Origin: RGIG8775 sp045612185
GTDB lineage: Bacteria; Bacillota; Clostridia; Oscillospirales; CAG-272
Direction: 5' to 3'
DNA: 19,430 nt
Assembly (NCBI GenBank): GCA_045612185.1
Contig: JAZKYO010000039.1
Span: 1 to 19,430 of the forward strand
The translations under genes and the position numbers were made by a program. Below, in pieces: positions 1 to 6,328 of the stretch. The notes beneath the pieces were generated by a model. It had not been told where the DNA came from. It ran no database searches and saw only the letters and a program-made list of their open reading frames with translations. How positions within the stretch are numbered: position 1 is the first letter of the stretch; every line of letters begins with the position of its first letter.

Positions 1-29
1 ACCGCAAGCGGTTCCTGTTACAATTGACT

Positions 30-50
30 TTTGCGGCTAAACACCGCAAA
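30..50. other. Small hairpin with CTAAACA loop
   Basis: A 7-bp perfect stem (TTTGCGG/CCGCAAA) closes the loop CTAAACA. It lacks a clean T-tract on either strand, so it is a poor terminator. The loop matches, as reverse complement, the TGTTTAG loop of the terminator after the gpsA-like gene. Confidence 0.5.
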
Positions 51-74
51 TTTGCTTCGCAAACCGCCAATTGT

Positions 75-203
75 AAAGGACCAAAAAAGAAAGACGCCGA
101 AAGGGGATTTCGCTCGTTGCGACGAGCGACAAGGGCTACGCACCCTTGACTGGCGCCACCTCGCCGGTGGGGGCTCCACGTGGCTGCCGTGCGAACACAC
201 CGA
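75..203 (+). repeat. Hairpin-rich intergenic repeat, copy 1
   Basis: Non-coding stretch bounded by AAAGGACCAAAAA on the left and GTGCGAACACACCGA on the right. Both blocks recur, in inverted orientation, near the right edge of the window (19274-19377). The interior is packed with small stems: 111-117/122-128 (CGCTCGT, loop TGCG), 131-135/143-147 (AAGGG, 7-nt loop) and 156-160/166-170 (CCACC/GGTGG). Short ORFs of about 60 codons cross it on both strands, but they have no ribosome binding site and are probably by-products of the repeat. Membership of a genome-wide repeat family is an inference from the two diverged copies here. Confidence 0.6.
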
Positions 204-216
204 AAAACTGTAATTT

Positions 217-246
217 AAAAGGGATGCTCATAGGAGCATCCCTTTT
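217..246. terminator. Rho-independent terminator, probably bidirectional
   Basis: Perfect 13-bp stem AAAAGGGATGCTC/GAGCATCCCTTTT around a 4-nt loop. It lies 14 bp beyond the stop codon of the minus-strand gene at 261. Read on the minus strand it ends CCCTTTTAAATT, a usable U-tract. Confidence 0.85.
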
Positions 247-260
247 GATTTGCTTTTAGC

Positions 261-1118
261 TTAAATCACCTTGCAGTTAATATATTCAACTAAGTCTTTT
301 CTGTGCCATACTACAAATTTGTGCTCAACGCCATCCTTGGTGTAAACCGACATACCGTTTATAGCACCCTTTACCTCGGCTTTAGCGATATCCCTGTATT
401 CGATTCTGCTTTCGCCTACCTGAATATTGAAGGCGTGTGACTTAAAGGTCATTCCCGTGTTGTCAAAGAAAAGCTTTCCGCCAACCGCTTCTATTCCTCT
501 GTAATAGTTTGCGGCAACCGATTTTCCGCAGTAATTTACCTTCGACGTACATTCGCCGCAAGTGGTCTCCGAAGGAGCTTCGGTGGGGAAGTCAAAATCG
601 GTGTCGGCGCTTTGCTGTGTGGGTTGCGTGGGGGCTTTGTTTGCCGCCTTTGCTTTAGCCAAAGCAAGTCTTACAGAGCCAAAGGCTCCGAATACGCAAA
701 GGAGCAGTCCTATTGCCAAGTCTTTTATGTATCCCGCGGCAACAGCGGGGTCTGCAAGAAAGATGTGCGCGCCTGCAACCGCTTCACCAAAGCTGACGGT
801 AAAGTCAATCTCGCCTGCGGCAAACCACTCCTTGTATGCGTTGTAAACGTCTGTCGCAAGGCAGAAATACTGAGCTATTACCAACACAACGGCGGCGATA
901 ATCACCGAGAAAATTACGCCCTTAAGGCTTTCCTTTTTACCAAAAACCGCGTAGCCCTTAATGGCGCAAACCACACCGATAATTCCGCTGATAGCGGCGA
1001 TAAAGCCTATCTGGTACAAACCGTACCAAACTATTCCGCCAACGAGCGAGAACAGAAACGCGCCCACGAGACCTGCGATAAAGTTTTCCTCTTTAACTGT
1101 GTTTGCCTGATTATTCAT
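261..1118 (-). CDS. Four-helix membrane protein with C-terminal GRAM/PH-like domain
   Basis: 285 aa from the ATG at 1118, chosen because AAGGAG lies 8 nt upstream. A further 39 codons are open upstream but have no ribosome binding site and would run through the promoter. Residues about 12-32, 35-57, 67-87 and 133-154 are hydrophobic helices; the first two are Gly/Ala-rich and resemble small Firmicutes membrane proteins. A Pro/Thr/Gln-rich linker (about 160-200) leads to a beta-rich tail (about 212-282, with GKLFFDNTGMTFKS and DGVEHKFVVWHRKDLVEYI) that looks like a GRAM or bacterial PH domain. Such domains are known to bind membranes or proteins; the ligand here is unknown. Last gene of the cassette begun by the XRE regulator at 3012, but it has its own consensus promoter. 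No enzymatic function is suggested. Confidence 0.8.
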   Translation of the reverse strand: MNNQANTVKEENFIAGLVGAFLFSLVGGIVWYGLYQIGFIAAISGIIGVVCAIKGYAVFGKKESLKGVIFSVIIAAVVLVIAQYFCLATDVYNAYKEWFAAGEIDFTVSFGEAVAGAHIFLADPAVAAGYIKDLAIGLLLCVFGAFGSVRLALAKAKAANKAPTQPTQQSADTDFDFPTEAPSETTCGECTSKVNYCGKSVAANYYRGIEAVGGKLFFDNTGMTFKSHAFNIQVGESRIEYRDIAKAEVKGAINGMSVYTKDGVEHKFVVWHRKDLVEYINCKVI

Positions 1119-1151
1119 AGTCGACACTCCTTGTCTGTTTTTGTCAAAAAT

Positions 1152-1180
1152 ATTATAACATACTGTCTTTTGCGTGTCAA
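1152..1180 (-). promoter_or_regulatory. Consensus housekeeping promoter for the GRAM-like gene
   Basis: On the minus strand TTGACA (1180-1175), a 17-bp spacer and TATAAT (1157-1152), preceded by an extended -10 TG. It sits in the 70-bp gap after the lipoprotein gene, so the last gene can be expressed apart from the regulator operon. Confidence 0.85.
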
Positions 1181-1188
1181 TAGGAGAA

Positions 1189-2010
1189 TTATTCCAAGGG
1201 CTTGTTTTCTTCGTCAGCCGAGATTTCGTGCTCAATCCCGTCCTGCGGCATGGGCACTACGTTGGGGTCGGGAGTACACATCTTCTTTCTGAGGAACACC
1301 CACACGATAGCCGCTACGGGGATTACAAGCGCCATGCTGAATCCACCGTCCGCCATGCTTTGAATTGAGCTAAGTCTTAATACTAACCCCACGTTTATGC
1401 TTGTAAGCTCGGTGCCTGAGACAAAGCTGAGCGTTATTCTTCCAAGCGCGATGAGAATTGCCCACAGCACCTTGCTGCGCTTGCAATGCCTTACGCAGTC
1501 AACAAACGCGAACACTACAAATCCAAGCTCAACAAGGTTAATTACCGCCGAGAGAACTGTGAGCGTGGGAGAACTGACCTTAAGGTTTGCGGCGTGACCC
1601 GTGTAGGGGATTATCTTGTAGGTAACAAGCCCCTCGTAGCCCGATATTTCCTGCACCTGCAACAAAAAGTCTCCGTCGGCGGTATCCATAAATATGTACG
1701 CCCGTGTGTATTTTTTGCCGTTGTCTATTCCTTTTGTCCATTCCGAAACAGTCAGAGTATAGGACTCAACGTGTTCTATTGCCTCGCGCATTTCAAGGTA
1801 GGCGGCGTCAAAGGCCTCTTTCGTCACTGCGTCCTTTACAACGCTGTACGCGGTTTCGGGGTCGTCGGCTATAATTGCGTCGGTAATCTTTACCGCGTTT
1901 TGGTATATCGAGCTGCTTTCGTCAACCTTTGCGTCGCACGCCGTCAAAAGCGAACCAAGCAACAATGCAACCGCAACAAGTGCCGTAATTTTTAAAACAA
2001 AGGATTTCAT
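1189..2010 (-). CDS. Lipoprotein with three or four membrane helices, unknown function
   Basis: 273 aa from the ATG at 2010. The in-frame ATG at 2022 directly abuts AGGAG and leaves no spacing, whereas 2010 sits 12 nt after it. A short basic N-terminus, a hydrophobic stretch and the lipobox LLTAC indicate a lipoprotein lipidated at Cys25. Residues about 30-145 form a soluble extracellular domain, including the segments IYQNAVKITDAIIADDPE and YKII. It is loosely reminiscent of the small NTF2-like domains (DUF3887/DUF4878) in Firmicutes lipoproteins, but I cannot confirm this. Hydrophobic segments at about 152-174, 182-200 and 222-242 then return it to the membrane, and the C-terminus is acidic and probably cytoplasmic. 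A lipid anchor combined with several helices is odd. The stop codon of the upstream regulator lies inside this gene's ribosome binding site (TAGGAG), which suggests translational coupling. Confidence 0.75.
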   Translation of the reverse strand: MKSFVLKITALVAVALLLGSLLTACDAKVDESSSIYQNAVKITDAIIADDPETAYSVVKDAVTKEAFDAAYLEMREAIEHVESYTLTVSEWTKGIDNGKKYTRAYIFMDTADGDFLLQVQEISGYEGLVTYKIIPYTGHAANLKVSSPTLTVLSAVINLVELGFVVFAFVDCVRHCKRSKVLWAILIALGRITLSFVSGTELTSINVGLVLRLSSIQSMADGGFSMALVIPVAAIVWVFLRKKMCTPDPNVVPMPQDGIEHEISADEENKPLE

Positions 2011-2025
2011 TTTCAGTTTCATCTC

Positions 2026-3012
2026 CTAAAATATAAATGCGAATGAGCCGTAGAAGCAAAGCACCGCCAAAAGAAAGAATCCCAAAACGATACCGAAAAT
2101 TCCGCCTTGCTTTTTGGCTTTGAGAATGATTCCGTAAACCGCAAGCGCGAGGGGAAAGGGGGTAAACGCGAAAAATATCCAGGTGTGCGACGAAAAGCTT
2201 CCGCTTTTTGATGACATCATTACTATTGTGGCAAGTGCAAGAAATATAGAGGCAAAGGACAAAACCGTAAGATAGAGCGAAACGGTCTTTCTCAGCTTTT
2301 CCGAAAAAGCCGAGGGTAACATTGAGCTGTCAAGCCTCTTTATGCCGTAAAGCTTGGAGTCCTTGGCGACGTGGGACTTTTCTAAGGGATAGAGCCTGCC
2401 GTCAACTTCAATTGCCAGTTTTTCACCTAAGTCGTATATGGTGGGGATTTCGGCAAAAGGAACTTTTACGGTATGTATGCTCTCGCCGTTTTGGCGCGAT
2501 TCAATTACGAGACAGTTGTCGTATACCAAATATTTAAAGGCGCTTTTTGTGTCTCGGTCAAGCTTTTTCATTGCCTTGAAGCTTTCAACGCGGTATTTGC
2601 AAAGACCGACAACTGCCGAGCTTACCACACCGACGGCAATTCCGTTTATGAAACCCGCTCCGAAAAATATCAGTGAAACAGCGGCTATGAGCGCAAAAAT
2701 AATTATTATGTTCATGCTTTTAAGCAACTGCTTTTTTGCTGTTAAGGCGGCAATTTCGCGATTGAATTCATCGCCACCCGAAAAGTCGTAGGTCTCGTTT
2801 GCTTCGGCTTCTTTTTCCTCGGGGCAAAGAATACCGTCAAGCGTCATACCGAAAACCTCTTTAAGACGGATAAGATTATCTATGGTGGGCAAAGTCTGTC
2901 CCGTCTCCCAAAGGCTTATGGTCTGGCGGCTGACGAGAAGCGCCTGACCCAGCTCTTCCTGAGACATGTTTTTCTTTTTGCGACAGATTTGGATTTTTTC
3001 ACCGATGTTCAT
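2026..3012 (-). CDS. XRE-family regulator fused to a multi-helix membrane domain
   Basis: 328 aa from the ATG at 3012, with AAAGGAG 7 nt upstream; nine extra upstream codons are open but unsupported. Residues about 4-58 are a classical Cro/C1-type helix-turn-helix (NMSQEELGQALLVSRQTISLWETGQTLP, in two parts: MSQEELGQALLVSRQ and TISLWETG). Helices at about 101-120 and 122-137 follow. A soluble stretch, about 155-235 (YLVYDNCLVIES and VPFAEIPTIYDLGEKLAIEVDG), resembles the YcxB-like domain. Three more helices follow at about 244-266, 278-297 and 303-328. The protein is therefore likely a DNA-binding domain held at the membrane, able to couple an envelope or lipid signal to transcription. It leads the operon with the downstream lipoprotein. 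Repeated GTCAAGC sites over its own promoter suggest autoregulation (inference). Confidence 0.85.
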   Translation of the reverse strand: MNIGEKIQICRKKKNMSQEELGQALLVSRQTISLWETGQTLPTIDNLIRLKEVFGMTLDGILCPEEKEAEANETYDFSGGDEFNREIAALTAKKQLLKSMNIIIIFALIAAVSLIFFGAGFINGIAVGVVSSAVVGLCKYRVESFKAMKKLDRDTKSAFKYLVYDNCLVIESRQNGESIHTVKVPFAEIPTIYDLGEKLAIEVDGRLYPLEKSHVAKDSKLYGIKRLDSSMLPSAFSEKLRKTVSLYLTVLSFASIFLALATIVMMSSKSGSFSSHTWIFFAFTPFPLALAVYGIILKAKKQGGIFGIVLGFFLLAVLCFYGSFAFIF

Positions 3013-3041
3013 TGAGGAACTCCTTTCGTGGGTCTGCATTT

Positions 3042-3070
3042 ATTGTACAACAATACGCAAAAAAAGTCAA
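3042..3070 (-). promoter_or_regulatory. Promoter of the XRE regulator operon
   Basis: On the minus strand TTGACT (3070-3065), a 17-bp spacer and TACAAT (3047-3042), ending about 30 bp before the ATG at 3012. The -35 box lies within the first GTCAAGC arm of the inverted repeat at 3066-3086. Confidence 0.8.
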
Positions 3071-3096
3071 GCACATATTGCTTGACTTTGTCAAGC
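3066..3096. promoter_or_regulatory. Candidate operator: inverted and repeated GTCAAGC
   Basis: GTCAAGC at 3066-3072 and its reverse complement GCTTGAC at 3080-3086 form a 7-bp inverted repeat with a 7-nt spacer. A third copy (GTCAAGC) is at 3090-3096 and a fourth (GCTTGAC) at 3144-3150. The first arm overlaps the -35 box of the XRE gene. Position and symmetry fit an XRE operator, but binding is inferred. Confidence 0.45.
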
Positions 3097-3103
3097 GTTA
3101 CTT

Positions 3104-3130
3104 GCGAAGCCTTATTTTACAAGGCTTTGC
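3104..3130. other. Ten-base-pair hairpin upstream of the regulator promoter
   Basis: GCGAAGCCTT/AAGGCTTTGC stem with one G-T pair around ATTTTAC. No T-tract follows on either strand, so it does not look like a terminator. It lies between GTCAAGC copies in the 250-bp gene-free gap 3013-3262. The rest of that gap, about 3151-3230, shows nothing recognisable. Confidence 0.45.
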
Positions 3131-3230
3131 AGAGGCAAAATCGGCTTGACTGCCTGAAAGGGGATTAAAAATCTTTGTAAAGCTTTTCTCTGTGGGTTTG
3201 TGAACTGCAGTTTATCTCTTTGTTGATATA

Positions 3231-3264
3231 AAGAAAACCTCGGTGTTTAGCCGAGGTTTTTCTT
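3231..3264. terminator. Terminator after the gpsA-like gene
   Basis: Stem AAAACCTCGG/CCGAGGTTTT (3234-3243/3251-3260), loop TGTTTAG. On the minus strand it begins right at the stop codon of the gpsA-like gene and ends GGTTTTCTTT. It is almost identical to the terminator at 16038-16068. Confidence 0.9.
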
Positions 3265-4225
3265 ATGAATAAAATTCTGTTTTGGGCTTTCTGCCAAAGA
3301 GGAGACTCAGCTCTTCTTTGGGGGATTTGCCGTTGTAAAGTATCTCGTAAACAGCTCGGCAGATTGGCATTTCAACGTCGTGCTTTTCGCAAAGCGATTT
3401 GAGTGCCTTGACCGTGTAATAGCCCTCCGCAAGCCCATCGGCACTTTCTCCCTTGACAAAAGCCTCGCCGTATCTGCGGTTGTGGCTGAACTGCGAGAAA
3501 ACGGTTGCTTCGTAGTCGCCAAGGTGGCAGAGCCCGTAAGCCGAAAGCTCATTGCCTCCCATGGCGCGGATAAGCCTTGCCACTTCACGCGCTCCGCGCG
3601 CCATAAGCGCGCCCTTGAGTGACGAAAGCGAATATCCGTCAAGCATGCCTGCGGCAATTCCGATTACGTTTTTAGCCGCCGCGCCAAGCTCGTTTCCAAT
3701 AAGGTCATCGCCGTAATACAGCCTGATTAACTCACTTGAAAAAGCGTCTACAAGCTCTTTCTTAAAGCCCTCGTCTGAGCTGTCAATAACCATGCAGTTG
3801 GGAATTCCGCCATAAAACTCCTGCACGTGTCCGGGACCAAGCCACACCGCAACTCTGCCGCGTGGGGCAAGGTATTCCTCGGCAACCTCCGAAAGGCGTT
3901 TGCCGCTTGAAATCTCAATGCCTTTCATACAAAGCACAAAGCTGCGGTCGGTAAGACCGTTTTCCGCAAGCTCCTCAAAAACTCCGCGAAGTCCCTGAGA
4001 GTCAACCGAAATAACCACGGTGTCGCTGTTCTTTATATCTGTCAGTTCGGTTGTCAGCGTTATGCTTTCCGGCAATTCAAGCAGGCTGTTTTTGCGAGTG
4101 GCGAGAAAGCCCTGCATGTTTTTGGAGCTCGCTCTTCCGTACAGTGATACGCAATGTCCTGTTTTATCAAGATACCACGCCAGAAAACTGCCCCAGCGTC
4201 CGCAGCCGATTACTGATATTTTCAT
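3263..4225 (-). CDS. gpsA: Glycerol-3-phosphate dehydrogenase [NAD(P)+], GpsA-like
   Basis: 320 aa. GpsA reduces dihydroxyacetone phosphate to sn-glycerol 3-phosphate, the backbone of phospholipids, in the cytoplasm. Residues 1-20 hold the Rossmann motif GCGRWGS (7-13). Lys101 (CMKGIE) and Lys185 (ELGAAAKNVIGIAAGMLDG) match the family's conserved lysines, and GDYEAT (Asp237) with SHNRRYG (Asn249, Arg250) matches the usual GLGD...T and SRNR..G motifs. GPGHVQEF replaces the commoner GPSFAxE, and the protein is somewhat short for the family (about 330-340), so it is a diverged member. Start at 4225 is supported by GGAGG 7 nt upstream and by a good promoter. It stands alone between a terminator and the divergent SGNH gene. 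A related dehydrogenase with another substrate is possible, but the motif set favours GpsA. Confidence 0.85.
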   Translation of the reverse strand: MKISVIGCGRWGSFLAWYLDKTGHCVSLYGRASSKNMQGFLATRKNSLLELPESITLTTELTDIKNSDTVVISVDSQGLRGVFEELAENGLTDRSFVLCMKGIEISSGKRLSEVAEEYLAPRGRVAVWLGPGHVQEFYGGIPNCMVIDSSDEGFKKELVDAFSSELIRLYYGDDLIGNELGAAAKNVIGIAAGMLDGYSLSSLKGALMARGAREVARLIRAMGGNELSAYGLCHLGDYEATVFSQFSHNRRYGEAFVKGESADGLAEGYYTVKALKSLCEKHDVEMPICRAVYEILYNGKSPKEELSLLFGRKPKTEFYS

Positions 4226-4255
4226 ATATTTTCCTCCAAACAGAGTGTTTTTTTA

Positions 4256-4284
4256 ATTTTACCATATTTGCGGTGATTAGTCAA
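4256..4284 (-). promoter_or_regulatory. Promoter of the gpsA-like gene
   Basis: On the minus strand TTGACT (4284-4279), 17-bp spacer, TAAAAT (4261-4256), about 30 bp before the ATG. Confidence 0.8.
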
Positions 4285-4318
4285 GAAAAAATATTGTTTC
4301 GAATTTTTTAAGATTGTC

Positions 4319-4347
4319 TTTACATTTATTTGCTTTTGTGATAAACT
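4319..4347 (+). promoter_or_regulatory. Probable promoter for the short ORF and SGNH gene
   Basis: TTTACA (4319-4324), 17-bp spacer, TAAACT (4342-4347) with a TG one base before the -10. It is weaker than the other promoters here but correctly placed before the strong ribosome binding site at 4361-4365. Confidence 0.5.
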
Positions 4348-4370
4348 GTAAAAAACGCTTGGAGGCGCTT

Positions 4371-4511
4371 ATGAGAATTTCGGTTGGTGAAGAAAGAGTC
4401 ATAGTTCAAGGCATACGCCCCGAGGCGTGCTTCCCGTTCAAGACGTGCTTGCCTTTGACAAGGGTAAAACGCAAATCTGCACTCTGCCGAAAGATAACGG
4501 TAGAAGATTAA
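4371..4511 (+). CDS. Short ORF, 46 aa, possibly a frameshifted remnant
   Basis: ATG at 4371 follows TTGGAGG at 5-nt spacing and a plausible promoter, so translation probably starts here. The product begins MRISVGEERVIVQGIRPEA, which looks like real protein, but the remainder (three Cys, many Lys/Arg, then a stop at 4509-4511) does not. In the -1 frame the same bases encode LPVQDVLAFDKGKTQICTLP, which reads more naturally and stays open into the SGNH gene at 4529. The simplest readings are a broken gene whose frame shifted near 4425, a sequencing or assembly indel, or a short translated leader. I do not recognise the family. Confidence 0.35.
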   Translation: MRISVGEERVIVQGIRPEACFPFKTCLPLTRVKRKSALCRKITVED

Positions 4512-4528
4512 GAAAGAGAGGAAACAAC

Positions 4529-5347
4529 ATGGATATTGAAAAACTTTTCAAGTTTAGTGACGAAAGTGAGCAACCGCTTGAAAAATTGCTTGATGACGGC
4601 GGCTTTTCGGCTATTTTTCGCACAATAGGTTGCGTTGGCGACAGCCTTTCGTCAGGCGAGCTTGAGTCGACCAAGGAGGACGGTACAAAGGGATATAACG
4701 ACTATTTTGAGCATTCGTGGGGGCAGTATATCGCTCGCGCCACAGGGGCAAAGGTCTATAACTTTTCAAGAGGCGGTATGAGAGCCGACGTCTATTGCGA
4801 CAGCTTTGCCGAGTCAAAGGGCTTTTGGAATCCCGAGCTTCGTTGTGACGCCTATATTATCGCGCTCGGAGTGAACGATATTACAAAATTCGGTAAAGAA
4901 CTTGGGGACGTTGACAGTGACGTTGACCTTTCGGATTGGCGAAACAACAAGCCCACCTTTGCGGGATATTACGCGAAGATAATCCAGCGTTTGCGCGAGA
5001 TAGAGCCAAAGTCTCGTATCTTTCTTATGACTGTACCGAGAAGCGTTGGCGCGTACTATGAAAGCCGCTCCGAGGGATATGATATTCATCGCGCCATTCT
5101 TTACAGATTGGCAGAAACGTTTGAATTTACTTACGTGTTAGACTTCAGAAAATACGCGCCCGTGTACGACGACGAGTTCAAAAAGCGGTTTTATCTGGGC
5201 GGTCACATGAATACAATGGGATATCTGCTTACCGCTAAAATGGTTATGTCGTATATCGATTACGTTATTCGCCACAACACGGAAGATTTCGTACAAGCGG
5301 GCTTTATAGGAAAAGGCGGCATCCATAACGCCACCCGCAAGTGGTGA
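4529..5347 (+). CDS. SGNH/GDSL-family hydrolase, cytoplasmic
   Basis: 272 aa from the ATG at 4529, preceded by GAGAGG at about 7 nt; the reading frame is open back to 4391 but without a start signal in that extension. SGNH hydrolases cleave ester bonds, often acetyl or acyl groups on sugars. Block I is IGCVGDSLSSGE with the presumed nucleophile Ser39. Block II Gly is in FSRGGMRAD, and block III is ALGVND. Block V has His226 in YLGGHMNTMGY, but the Asp usually three residues before it is Leu. This GGHMN form may be a subfamily trait, so activity cannot be excluded. There is no signal peptide, so the enzyme probably acts inside the cell. The gene follows the short ORF at 4371 by 17 bp, convergent with the isomerase/GH106 operon. 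The substrate is unknown. Confidence 0.8.
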   Translation: MDIEKLFKFSDESEQPLEKLLDDGGFSAIFRTIGCVGDSLSSGELESTKEDGTKGYNDYFEHSWGQYIARATGAKVYNFSRGGMRADVYCDSFAESKGFWNPELRCDAYIIALGVNDITKFGKELGDVDSDVDLSDWRNNKPTFAGYYAKIIQRLREIEPKSRIFLMTVPRSVGAYYESRSEGYDIHRAILYRLAETFEFTYVLDFRKYAPVYDDEFKKRFYLGGHMNTMGYLLTAKMVMSYIDYVIRHNTEDFVQAGFIGKGGIHNATRKW

Positions 5348-5398
5348 CATACGGAGGAATCAGCTCGCCGTATATTGCGCCGATTTAATACGCGCAAC

Positions 5399-5431
5399 AA
5401 AAAATCGATGGTTAAACACCATCGATTTTTT
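5399..5431. terminator. Bidirectional terminator between convergent genes
   Basis: Perfect 13-bp stem AAAAAATCGATGG/CCATCGATTTTTT with loop TTAAACA. It serves the SGNH gene (plus) and the isomerase gene (minus). The loop is the reverse complement of that in the terminator at 16038-16068. Confidence 0.9.
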
Positions 5432-5472
5432 GTATTTGTCAGAGTTATTTCACAATCTCTTGCCTAAGTGGC

Positions 5473-6321
5473 TCAGCCCTCGGCAATTTGCTTGGCGATT
5501 TTGAAAATGAGCTTGAACATTTCTTCAAAATATGGGTCGGGCATATTCTTGGGGGGCTCAACCTCAAGCGAGAAAGCACCCTTGAAATCAATATCTCTCA
5601 GGGCTTTTCCAATGCCGTCCCAATCGACTACGCCGAAATAGGGAATAAAATGTTGGTCAACCTTGCCCAGGTTGTCGTGAATATGCACCGCACGAAGCAC
5701 GTCCTTTATTTCATAGACCGACTGTACAGGATCAACGCCCGGAATTACCGCCGCGTGTCCCACGTCAAGGCACATTCCAAAGCAATCGTCGTTCATCGCC
5801 TTGATAAATTTGACGGTATCGGCGGGGGCTGCTATTGAAAAGTTTGGCATGGGCATGTTCTCAATGCAGATTTTAACGCCGCAGGAGCGGGCGGTTTTTG
5901 CAAGCTCGGTAAAGAACTCAAGGTTCATTTCCCAAGTTTCTGCGCCCTTATCCTGCTTGAGGTCCTCGTGCCCAAAGGGCATTATGTTGTGAATTACCCA
6001 ATTTTCGCACCCAAGCAGAGCGCACGCTTCAATCGACGCCTTCATTCGGCTCATGCGGTCTGCTCGGTCCTCGGGGGCATAGTCCCTCGGAGGCCATCTC
6101 CAAGGCCCGTGCATTTGGTACACCTCAAGCCCTGCTTCGTCGATAAGCTTTTTGTCCTTTTTCACCGCCTCGATAAACTCCTCGTTAGAGCTTTTGCAAT
6201 GGGCGTGGTCATTTGTGATATTATTGCTGAAATCAATTGCCTCAAAGCCTATCTCGCGGAGCTTTTGATACTGATTGTCGCCCCAGCGCTCTGTTTTATA
6301 CTGCGTAACGCTAATTTTCAT
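5473..6321 (-). CDS. Sugar phosphate isomerase/epimerase, xylose-isomerase-like TIM barrel
   Basis: 282 aa. This superfamily (Pfam AP_endonuc_2) interconverts ketose/aldose sugars or epimers using a divalent metal. Putative metal ligands lie at the ends of successive strands: Glu154 (CIENMP), Asp186 and His189 (CLDVGH), His213/His215 (VHIHDN) and Glu253 or Glu255 (SLEVEPP). Length fits the family. No signal peptide, hence cytoplasmic. The start at 6321 lies 7 bp after the stop of the GH106-like gene, whose end (AAAGGCTAA) supplies the weak ribosome binding site, so the two are co-transcribed from the promoter at 9440-9412. Context suggests it processes a monosaccharide released by the hydrolase. 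The precise substrate cannot be read from the sequence. Some family members act in inositol or tagatose metabolism. Confidence 0.85.
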   Translation of the reverse strand: MKISVTQYKTERWGDNQYQKLREIGFEAIDFSNNITNDHAHCKSSNEEFIEAVKKDKKLIDEAGLEVYQMHGPWRWPPRDYAPEDRADRMSRMKASIEACALLGCENWVIHNIMPFGHEDLKQDKGAETWEMNLEFFTELAKTARSCGVKICIENMPMPNFSIAAPADTVKFIKAMNDDCFGMCLDVGHAAVIPGVDPVQSVYEIKDVLRAVHIHDNLGKVDQHFIPYFGVVDWDGIGKALRDIDFKGAFSLEVEPPKNMPDPYFEEMFKLIFKIAKQIAEG

Positions 6322-6328
6322 AGCTGAT

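Noticed and set aside
18..213. Two 60-codon open frames in the left repeat
   Set aside because: They cross hairpins of a repeat and lack start signals; best explained as non-coding.
612..1292. 226-codon open frame on the plus strand
   Set aside because: Overlaps two minus-strand genes and their promoter; composition is Cys/Arg-rich and unlike a real protein.
4371..4530. Programmed -1 frameshift joining the short ORF to the SGNH gene
   Set aside because: The frames fit, but no slippery heptamer or downstream stem was found; kept only as a possible indel or remnant.
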